DNA from: Bacteroidota bacterium
GTDB taxonomy: Bacteria > Bacteroidota > Ignavibacteria > Tepidaquicellales > Tepidaquicellaceae
NCBI GenBank assembly: GCA_018266835.1
Contig: JAFDZP010000002.1
Coordinates: 1,277,302 to 1,341,301 of the forward strand
Direction: 5' to 3'
Length of the DNA: 64,000 nt
Shown: piece by piece, positions 19,340 to 25,592 of the stretch
Layout: the number at the start of each line of letters is the position of its first letter
Numbering within the stretch: the first letter of the stretch is position 1
Position numbers and translations under genes: made by a program
The notes under the pieces: model-generated
Databases searched by the model: none
What the model saw: only the letters and a program-made list of their open reading frames with translations
Told to the model about the DNA's origin: nothing

Positions 19340-19951
19340 ATGCCAACTCCAAGCAAAAAATTTTATGCTCCGCTTATAATTTTATTTTTCATCGGACTTA
19401 TCTGGTCTGCCATAAATCCCAAAGAGTATTTTACCTGGTTCCTTGAAGTCTTTCCTGCAATAATCGGATTTATCATTCTCGCTCTTACTTATAAACGATT
19501 TACGTTTACAAAACTTGTTTATGTTTTTATTTTAATTCACTGCTGGATATTATTTATAGGCGGACATTATACTTATGCCGAAGTGCCTTTATTCAATTGG
19601 ATACGAGATGTATTCCATCAGTCAAGAAATAATTACGATAAAGTTGGCCATTTCACACAGGGATTTGTCCCTGCATTAATCATCCGAGAGATATTCCTAC
19701 GCAAAGAGATTATTAAAAAAGGCTGGAGAGCTTTTACAGTCGTTTGCATCTGCCTTGCCATCAGCGCATTCTATGAATTGATTGAGTGGTGGACCTCTCT
19801 CTTATCGGGCAGCGCAGGTGATGCATTCCTGGGCACGCAGGGAGATGTTTTCGATACACAAAGCGATATGTTCTTTGCTCTTATAGGAGCATCAACGGCA
19901 TTGCTGTTATTCAGTAAGATTCAGGATAAGCAGATTAAAAGTTTAAGTTAA
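19340..19951 (+). CDS. YjdF-like inner membrane protein (DUF2238)
   Basis: A 203-residue membrane protein with six or so hydrophobic segments and the family signature block: HYTYAEVPLFNWIRD, NYDKVGHFTQGFVPAL, SAFYELIEWW and a conserved GDAFLGTQGDVFDTQSDM. The acidic and histidine residues in the membrane region suggest a metal- or proton-linked role, but no function is established. I chose ATG 19340 (MPTPSKKFY). A TTG 42 nt upstream would add 14 hydrophobic residues that look dispensable. It is divergent from the YjbQ gene. Confidence 0.85.
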   Translation: MPTPSKKFYAPLIILFFIGLIWSAINPKEYFTWFLEVFPAIIGFIILALTYKRFTFTKLVYVFILIHCWILFIGGHYTYAEVPLFNWIRDVFHQSRNNYDKVGHFTQGFVPALIIREIFLRKEIIKKGWRAFTVVCICLAISAFYELIEWWTSLLSGSAGDAFLGTQGDVFDTQSDMFFALIGASTALLLFSKIQDKQIKSLS

Positions 19952-19965
19952 TAATTTAAATTAGT

Positions 19966-20340
19966 ATGGTTGAGTTTATATTATACGTTGCAAATCAGGA
20001 AAAGAGTAAAGAGTTTTATAAAACGTTATTGAATAAAGAACCATCACTTGATGTCCCGGGAATGACGGAATTTTTACTCGAGGAAAACTGCAAGCTGGGA
20101 TTAATGCCAAATGATGGAATTGTAAAAATACTTGATAAGAAAATCAGGCATCCATCCGAAGGGGTTGGAATTCCCAGATGCGAGTTGTATCTATCTTTTG
20201 AAAATTCCGTAGAAGTTTTTCAAAGAGCTATTATTGCCGGTGCAAAAGAAATTTCTCCTATAGAAAACCGTAACTGGGGAGATACCGTCGGTTACTTATC
20301 CGATGCAGACGGACATATAATAGCAATAGTTCAGAAATAA
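19966..20340 (+). CDS. Glyoxalase/bleomycin-resistance (VOC) superfamily protein
   Basis: The 124-residue protein has one VOC fold of two beta-alpha-beta-beta-beta units. It starts VEFILYVANQEKSKEFYKTLL, has the mid-repeat CELYLSFENSVEVFQRAIIAGAKEI and ends WGDTVGYLSDADGHIIAIVQK, which is the classic D-P/A-D-G-H end of the family. VOC proteins are metal-dependent isomerases, dioxygenases or antibiotic-binding proteins. Which of these applies cannot be told. It begins a run of three small same-strand genes with 14-nt and overlapping junctions. Confidence 0.88.
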   Translation: MVEFILYVANQEKSKEFYKTLLNKEPSLDVPGMTEFLLEENCKLGLMPNDGIVKILDKKIRHPSEGVGIPRCELYLSFENSVEVFQRAIIAGAKEISPIENRNWGDTVGYLSDADGHIIAIVQK

Positions 20341-20354
20341 AATTTACATTCATA

Positions 20355-20834
20355 ATGGTTGAATACAGAAAAATATTACCATCCGATAATAAAGAACTTG
20401 CAGAAATAATAACTTCTATTATGAAGGAATTTAAAGAAGATCCCAAAGGTACAATTGTTGAAGACCCCACTTTACATACAATGTACGAAAATTATACAAA
20501 GGGTAATGGAGTATATTTTGTTGCGATTGAAAATGGAAATATACTCGGAGGCTCGGGTATAAATCAGCTCGACGGCACAAAAGAAAATGTGTGTGAACTG
20601 CAAAGAATGTTTTTGACACCTGAAGCCAGAGGTAAGGGAATTGGACAAAAATTAATGGATATGTGCATTCAGTCTGCAAAAGACTTGGGATATGAAAAAA
20701 TCTATCTAGAAACACTTGATAATATGAGTGAAGCAAGGAAGCTGTACTTAAAATCAGGATTTAAATTTATTGATAGACCGCTTGGCAATACCGGGCACTG
20801 CGGATGTAATACATGGATGGAGAGAACATTATGA
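20355..20834 (+). CDS. GNAT family N-acetyltransferase
   Basis: A 159-residue acetyltransferase. The acetyl-CoA pyrophosphate loop is MFLTPEARGKGIGQKLM (QxxGxG/A type), followed by IQSAKDLGYEKIYLETLDNMSEARKLYLKSGFK, the typical second half. The C-terminus GNTGHCGCNTWME is cysteine-rich, as in a subgroup annotated as putative acetyltransferases. The substrate is unknown. Its stop overlaps the start of the next gene as ATGA (20831-20834), so translation is coupled. Confidence 0.9.
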   Translation: MVEYRKILPSDNKELAEIITSIMKEFKEDPKGTIVEDPTLHTMYENYTKGNGVYFVAIENGNILGGSGINQLDGTKENVCELQRMFLTPEARGKGIGQKLMDMCIQSAKDLGYEKIYLETLDNMSEARKLYLKSGFKFIDRPLGNTGHCGCNTWMERTL

Positions 20835-21325
20835 GAGAGATAAAAATAAGGAGAGCAGTTCCTGAGGACTTGAAAGAGCTCCGGCAATTATATATTGACA
20901 CAGTAACGAATATAAACTCCAAAGATTATTCTGCGGATCAGATTCAAGCATGGATAAAACCATGGTATGAACCTGATACAGCAACTCGTGATGGTCGAAC
21001 TTTTGCCGATAAAATTATTGAGCAGTATTTTATAGTCGCAGTAATTGATAATGTTATTGCAGGATTTGCATCGCTTGAAGATGACGGCTATCTGGATTTT
21101 ATGTATGTGCATAAAGATTTTCAGAGAGCAGGAGTTGCCAAAACTTTGCTGACTGAACTTGAAAGATATGCCAAAGAAAAAAATATTGAAGAGCTTAACG
21201 CAATCGTGAGCCATACTGCAAAAGGATTTTTCGAAAAGCACGGCTGGATAAAAATAAGAGAGGAAGAGGTGGAAGTGAGAAGAGCAGTATTTATAGATAA
21301 TATTATGATAAAGAAATTATCATAG
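20831..21325 (+). CDS. GNAT family N-acetyltransferase
   Basis: A second GNAT protein of 164 residues. IKIRRAVPEDLKELRQLYI is the usual beta-1/alpha-1 start, DFMYVHKDFQRAGVAKTLL holds the acetyl-CoA loop, and VSHTAKGFFEKHGW ends the fold. I chose ATG 20831, which overlaps the previous stop as ATGA; an ATG at 20813 would add six residues inside the previous gene. The pair of unrelated GNAT enzymes and the VOC gene probably form one small operon. Substrates unknown. Confidence 0.9.
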   Translation: MREIKIRRAVPEDLKELRQLYIDTVTNINSKDYSADQIQAWIKPWYEPDTATRDGRTFADKIIEQYFIVAVIDNVIAGFASLEDDGYLDFMYVHKDFQRAGVAKTLLTELERYAKEKNIEELNAIVSHTAKGFFEKHGWIKIREEEVEVRRAVFIDNIMIKKLS

Positions 21326-21330
21326 GAAAT

Positions 21331-21375
21331 AAAAACCTCCCCACTTCCAACGTACAACATAGCAGGGAGGCGTTT
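21331..21375. terminator. Probable bidirectional terminator between GNAT and SDR genes
   Basis: CCTCCC (21336-21341) pairs with GGGAGG (21365-21370), with A-rich DNA on the left and GTTTT on the right. On the minus strand GGGAGG is followed directly by TTTTTATTT, a good termination tract for the convergent SDR gene. The 23-nt loop is long, so confidence is moderate. Confidence 0.5.
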
Positions 21376-21492
21376 TATTGGGAAACAATGAATTTAGAGA
21401 TTAACTAGCTCTATACCTTCTCTATATAGAGTAAGCTCCCAATATTAACGCAATTGCTATGCCTAAAACTAAATTTATTTTTAACTTAAAAT

Positions 21493-22266
21493 TTACCTGT
21501 TCTTTTGAATTTTATACACCGTTGCAAGAACCAATTTCCTTGGCATTAAGCGGGTTGCAAAGGCAAGAAGTTTATTCATAAATCCTTCGATAGCTACATA
21601 TTTTCCTTTCATCATTGCATTGTATCCGCATAAAGCAACTTCGTAGGAAGTAGCATTCACACCTTTAGCTAGTTTGGATTCTGTAATGTTAGCGGCTTTC
21701 TGAAAATTTGATTTAGTCGGACCCGGGCATAAACAAGTAACCGATACATTTGTATCTTTGAGCTCATAAGCCATTGCTTCGGAGAGCGATAGCACGAATG
21801 CCTTGGTGGCATAGTAAACACTCATAAGCGGACCCGGCTGGAAAGCCGCAGTTGAAGCAACGTTCAGAATCCTCCCGCTGTTTCGTTTAACCATTGGTCG
21901 AACAAATAATTTAGTAAGCTCGGCCAGAGCAAGAACATTCACCTGAATCATTTCCTCTTCTTTTTTCCAGTCGGTCTCGTAATAATTTCCGTAGCCGCCA
22001 AAACCTGCATTATTGATTAAAAATTCAACTTCCATCCCTTCTTTTAGGAGCTCAGAAAAGATTTCTTTAGGAGCATTTTTATCCGCTAAATCTTTTGTCA
22101 AAACTTTAACCTTGATTCCATAATCTTTTTCAAGCTCCCGGGCTAATTTTTTTAGCTTATCTTCCGAACGGGCAAGAAGCACTAAATCTGAGCCATTTTT
22201 TGCGAAAATTCTTGCAAACTCAAGTCCTATTCCTGATGATGCGCCTGTTATTAATGTTGTTTTCAT
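21493..22266 (-). CDS. Short-chain dehydrogenase/reductase (DltE/YqjQ-like)
   Basis: A 257-residue SDR with TGASSGIG (6-13), NNAGFGGYG (around 86-94), the catalytic S and YYATKAF, and the VTCLCPGPTKSNF segment that marks the classical DltE/SadH-like group acting on acyl or hydroxy-acyl substrates. The C-terminus (LMPRKLVLATVYKIQK) is amphipathic and may contact membrane. Substrate unknown. It is convergent to the GNAT operon and stands 220 nt from the next minus-strand gene. Confidence 0.9.
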   Translation of the reverse strand: MKTTLITGASSGIGLEFARIFAKNGSDLVLLARSEDKLKKLARELEKDYGIKVKVLTKDLADKNAPKEIFSELLKEGMEVEFLINNAGFGGYGNYYETDWKKEEEMIQVNVLALAELTKLFVRPMVKRNSGRILNVASTAAFQPGPLMSVYYATKAFVLSLSEAMAYELKDTNVSVTCLCPGPTKSNFQKAANITESKLAKGVNATSYEVALCGYNAMMKGKYVAIEGFMNKLLAFATRLMPRKLVLATVYKIQKNR

Positions 22267-22441
22267 TTATTTGAAATATTTATCAAAGTCTAATTTTAGC
22301 TCAAAATCGCAAAAGTTTCGCGAAAATTTTTTGTATGAAAATAATTCGTTGTTATTTTATTGACTTATTCCGAGATTACGTAAAGTTGAAAATATATCTA
22401 TGATTTAACATATAAATATTTGCACAAAATCTTAGTCTTTT

Positions 22442-22469
22442 TCGTTGCGAAGCCGGAGCATCGCAACGA
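22442..22469. repeat. Palindromic hairpin element
   Basis: A perfect 9-bp inverted repeat TCGTTGCGA (22442-22450) / TCGCAACGA (22461-22469) has the 10-nt loop AGCCGGAGCA. It lies 22 nt past the stop of the minus-strand methyltransferase gene. On the minus strand it is followed by an A-run, not a T-run, so it is not a standard terminator for that gene. It looks like a small dispersed palindrome of the REP type. Confidence 0.6.
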
Positions 22470-22490
22470 GAGGTCTATTTTAATACCTCC

Positions 22491-23213
22491 TCACAATTTT
22501 TCGCAAACTAAAATCAATCGCCTTGAGCCGAGCTCAAACTTCTCGCCTTTTATCGAACCGTATCCTTTAAATTTGCCGAAACCGTTTTTGGCAAGCATAG
22601 TGGTAAGCTCTTTGTAAGAATACAATCTTATGCTGCTGTGCTGCGATTCCTTCCCGAGCGTCCACTTCACATTTATTCTGCTCGTCTCCAGATCCAGCAC
22701 GCGCTCTTCCTTCATAGGAACATTTCCATATCGCATATCAGATTTCGGTTCAAAGATTTTAATTATCGTCTCAAGTGTATGTGTCTCTACTAAAAACTTG
22801 CCTCCTTTTTTTAAACTCTTCGCCGCTGCTTTCACAAATTTTTCATTATCATCATCGGAGAAATATCCGAAGCTTCCGAACCAGCAGATGACTGCATCAA
22901 ATTTATTTCTATAGGAGAAATTCCTCATATCTCCTTCAACATAATTAATTTTAAGCTTATCCTGTTCTGCTTTCTTAATTCCGGATTCAAGAACATATTT
23001 ATTGAACTCTATCCCTGTTACATTCATTCCCTTTTGAGCGAGTAGATTAGCTATGCGTCCGAATCCGCAGGGAACATCAAGTACAAACATTTCTTTTTTA
23101 AGCTTCATTACTTTACAGATGAAGTCAGTCTGCTCCTTATCCTGCTCCGGAGTGTAAACGCCGAACTGAACCTTCTGCCAGAACTTGAAAAATTTTTTAT
23201 GCCAGTCTTTCAT
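22491..23213 (-). CDS. Class I SAM-dependent methyltransferase
   Basis: The Rossmann-like domain is clear: FVLDVPCGFGRIANLLAQKG (motif I), VTGIEFNKYVL (acidic loop), FDAVICWFGSFGYFSD (motif IV), and KKGGKFLVETHT. I placed the start at ATG 23213 (MKDWHKKFFKFWQ), because the upstream extension to 23270 overlaps the next gene and has no family similarity. The 240-residue protein ends GSRRLILVCEKL. Relatives are annotated only as class I methyltransferases; the small or macromolecular substrate is unknown. It starts 16 nt downstream of the lipoprotein gene end on the same strand. Confidence 0.85.
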   Translation of the reverse strand: MKDWHKKFFKFWQKVQFGVYTPEQDKEQTDFICKVMKLKKEMFVLDVPCGFGRIANLLAQKGMNVTGIEFNKYVLESGIKKAEQDKLKINYVEGDMRNFSYRNKFDAVICWFGSFGYFSDDDNEKFVKAAAKSLKKGGKFLVETHTLETIIKIFEPKSDMRYGNVPMKEERVLDLETSRINVKWTLGKESQHSSIRLYSYKELTTMLAKNGFGKFKGYGSIKGEKFELGSRRLILVCEKL

Positions 23214-23229
23214 GAAACGGATTTTGAAT

Positions 23230-23853
23230 TTATGGGAAATTTGAGTCAGTAAAATAATACCACTTATCATCTATTTTTTTGATAGATGATAAGTCTCCAT
23301 ATAAAGGAGGATTTGATGATTCAGATGTTGTATAAACAAGCCCGGATCTTGGCTTTAGGGAAAATATTGTGTTATCTTTATTCATCCAAATTCCATTATA
23401 ATTGTTTTCTTTCAAAAATGATTTTAATTTTTTAAATTTATCATAGGGTATTTTATGCTTTATTAAAAAATCCTCAAGAAAATCACCATTGGTATTTTTA
23501 ATTTTTGAAAACTCTTGTTTCCAAAATAAATCTTCTTCAGAATAATATTCTTTGCCTACATCTATTGTAAAATCATAAAATTCATCGTTTTCTTTAATTG
23601 TTATATAGTAGTGAAGAATCTTGAGTTTATTGCATAATAAAATTCCTCCCATATTTTCCTTATATCTAGATATTTTCCATAAATTGGGCATTTCTCTAAA
23701 TATCTTATCTATTTCATAAAATTTATCTTTATTTTTCAAATATTCACTTTCTGTTTCGCTAAACGAATCTTCAAAGGAACAGCTATTAAAAAATATTAAA
23801 ATAAAAATTACAGCAATAAGAACTTTTAAATTATATTTTAGTTGAAATCTCAT
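23230..23853 (-). CDS. Hypothetical AT-rich lipoprotein
   Basis: The first 25 residues form a lipoprotein signal (IFILIFFNSC25). The remaining ~180 residues are rich in Lys, Asn, Phe and Tyr, with no motif I recognise. Base composition appears more AT-rich than in neighbouring genes, and the upstream flank carries a cluster of palindromic repeats (23926-24044), so acquisition by transfer is possible but not shown. The reading frame is intact, and the gene ends just before the methyltransferase gene. It could encode an orphan envelope protein. Confidence 0.6.
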   Translation of the reverse strand: MRFQLKYNLKVLIAVIFILIFFNSCSFEDSFSETESEYLKNKDKFYEIDKIFREMPNLWKISRYKENMGGILLCNKLKILHYYITIKENDEFYDFTIDVGKEYYSEEDLFWKQEFSKIKNTNGDFLEDFLIKHKIPYDKFKKLKSFLKENNYNGIWMNKDNTIFSLKPRSGLVYTTSESSNPPLYGDLSSIKKIDDKWYYFTDSNFP

Positions 23854-23925
23854 ATTAAAAATAAATGTAGCAAAAGTTCTGTAAGAAAAAATGATAGCAG
23901 AATTTTAATTTAGACCTCCCCCTGC

Positions 23926-23948
23926 CCCCCTCCTTATAAAGGAGGGGG
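23926..23948. repeat. GC-rich hairpin CCCCCTCCTT/AAGGAGGGGG
   Basis: A perfect 10-bp stem (23926-23935 with 23939-23948) with a three-base loop ATA stands in otherwise AT-rich intergenic DNA. The strand asymmetry (pyrimidine arm, purine arm) and lack of a T-tract argue against a terminator. It is the first of three hairpins in a 120-bp intergenic cluster. Confidence 0.65.
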
Positions 23949-23958
23949 AAGCATTGTG

Positions 23959-23982
23959 GTCGTTGGTCTGAAGACCAACGAC
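23959..23982. repeat. Hairpin repeat unit, copy 1
   Basis: A perfect 10-bp stem GTCGTTGGTC / GACCAACGAC with loop TGAA, preceded by TTGTG and followed by GGC. It is closely related to copy 2 at 24018-24041, with the differences in the stem compensated on both arms. Confidence 0.75.
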
Positions 23983-24017
23983 GGCGGTAAATCTGATGTC
24001 ACAGATATATTCTTATG

Positions 24018-24041
24018 GTTGTTGGTCAGGAGACCAACAAC
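24018..24041. repeat. Hairpin repeat unit, copy 2
   Basis: A perfect 10-bp stem GTTGTTGGTC / GACCAACAAC with loop AGGA, preceded by TTATG and followed by GGC. Relative to copy 1, C is replaced by T at the third position and the partner G by A, so pairing is kept. Confidence 0.75.
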
Positions 24042-24077
24042 GGCATAAATTCCGGAAACAGACAACTAGCAACTAAC

Positions 24078-24788
24078 TCATATATTCTCTATGAAAATTT
24101 TATCCTCAGGCACACCGGAATTTACCAGCACCTTTATTGCTTCACTCAGCATCATGGGCGGACCTGTAACAAAAAAAACGTGCCTATAAATTTCCTTCAC
24201 ATATTTTTTGAAAATCTCCTCTGAAAAATATCCTCTTTCAGTTTTTATAGTTTCACTACCTTCTTCTAAGATCGGAATGAAAGTGAAATTGTTTTTCTCT
24301 TTATCAAGATTTTCAAATTCACTTAAAAATACCGAAGTCTCTACCGAGCGGTTTGCATAGAAAAGAATAAGCTCTTTATCTATTTCCCTTTCATTAAAAT
24401 CACGCAGTATGCTTCTTACGGGAGTTATACCCGTGCCCCCTGCAATAAATACAGGGATAAAATTGCTTTCATAAATTTTTTTACTGTGAATTTCTCCCCG
24501 CGGCTCATCAAATAATAGCTGAGCACCAATGGGAAGATTTAAGATCGCATTTGAAAAATCAGAGCCTGATTTTCTTATAATGATTTCAATTTGCTTTTCA
24601 CCCGGAGCATTGGCAATTGAAAAATGCCTTTCATTTCCTTTGCCGTCAGTAGCATTCAAATCAGGAATTGTAACAGTAAAAAACTGTCCTGCCAGAAACT
24701 TTATACCTGAATCATTTTTATCAAAATATAATCCGTACGTATCTTTGAGTATTTCTTCTTTTCTTTCGAGCTTTAACTTATATGCCAT
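24078..24788 (-). CDS. FAD-dependent ferredoxin/flavodoxin reductase-like oxidoreductase
   Basis: A 236-residue protein of the ferredoxin-NADP+ reductase superfamily. The FAD-binding barrel has GQFFTVTIPD and RHFSIAN (the RxYS motif with Phe for Tyr). The NAD(P) domain has IAGGTGITPVRSIL, then LFYANRSVETSVFLSE and the FFVTGPPMM motif. There is no iron-sulfur domain at either end, so it probably works with a separate electron carrier. The C-terminus KIFIENI lacks an aromatic stacking residue beyond Ile. The physiological partner is unknown. Confidence 0.88.
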   Translation of the reverse strand: MAYKLKLERKEEILKDTYGLYFDKNDSGIKFLAGQFFTVTIPDLNATDGKGNERHFSIANAPGEKQIEIIIRKSGSDFSNAILNLPIGAQLLFDEPRGEIHSKKIYESNFIPVFIAGGTGITPVRSILRDFNEREIDKELILFYANRSVETSVFLSEFENLDKEKNNFTFIPILEEGSETIKTERGYFSEEIFKKYVKEIYRHVFFVTGPPMMLSEAIKVLVNSGVPEDKIFIENI

Positions 24789-24944
24789 TTAGTGTATTAT
24801 AAATTCAAGATAATAAATTTAAAAGTAAGAATAAGTTCTTAGTTTAAAGGGAATTATTTTGCAGAAATGCCCGTTTTCCTTAAAAATATCAGAATTGTAT
24901 TTCATAAGGCTTACTCGTATTTTTAAAATTAAATTACACTATAT

Positions 24945-25568
24945 ATGACTAAAAAATTCCATTATATAATTTTCATTTTTATTATAGGCATCTTCTCTGC
25001 TAATTTTTACGGATGCGGATATAACTCACTTGTGCAGCAGGAAGAAAAAGTAAACGGCGCATGGTCGCAGGTTGAGAACCAGTATCAGCGCAGAGCTGAC
25101 CTTATTCCTAATTTAGTAAATACTGTAAAAGGTTATGCAGATTTTGAAAAAGATGTGTTAACAGAAGTTACAGATGCAAGAAGCAAAGTCGGTTCAGTCC
25201 AGCTTAAAGCGGAAGATTTAAACGACCCTGAAAAATTCCAGCAGTTCCAGGCAGCTCAGGATAAATTATCATCCGCGCTTTCAAGATTACTTGTAGTATC
25301 TGAAAATTATCCTAACCTAAAAGCGAACGAAAACTTTTTACAGCTTCAGTCACAGCTTGAAGGAACGGAAAACAGAATAGCAGTCGAAAGAAAAAAATTC
25401 AACGATGCAGTGCAGGAATATAATACATCAATAAGAACTTTCCCGACTGTTATTTCAGCAAAGATATTCGGATTCAAAGATAAAGCATACTTCAAATCAG
25501 TAGCAGGCAGCGAAAAAGCTCCGGACGTGAAGTTTGACTTTAACAAAAAAGAAGGCGACAAAAAATAA
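24945..25568 (+). CDS. LemA family protein
   Basis: A 207-residue protein with an N-terminal membrane/lipoprotein-like signal (around 6-24, ending YGCGYNSL) and the LemA helical bundle. The core NQYQRRADLIPNLVNTVKGYADFE is the family signature, and NRIAVERKKFNDAVQEYNTSIRTFP and IFGFKDKAYF follow. LemA proteins are envelope-associated helical proteins often beside DUF/YgcG genes; the function is undefined. Cysteine 24 could be lipidated. The next gene starts 24 nt later, but has an unrelated function. Confidence 0.93.
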   Translation: MTKKFHYIIFIFIIGIFSANFYGCGYNSLVQQEEKVNGAWSQVENQYQRRADLIPNLVNTVKGYADFEKDVLTEVTDARSKVGSVQLKAEDLNDPEKFQQFQAAQDKLSSALSRLLVVSENYPNLKANENFLQLQSQLEGTENRIAVERKKFNDAVQEYNTSIRTFPTVISAKIFGFKDKAYFKSVAGSEKAPDVKFDFNKKEGDKK

Positions 25569-25592
25569 TTCCTCTAATTATTAATTGACATA

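Noticed and set aside
21420-21490. Possible small membrane peptide on the minus strand (LVLGIAIALILGAYS)
   Set aside because: A hydrophobic stretch is readable just after the SDR stop, but it has no ATG, GTG or TTG start in frame, and a stop follows directly. It could be a remnant with a frameshift, but evidence is too thin.
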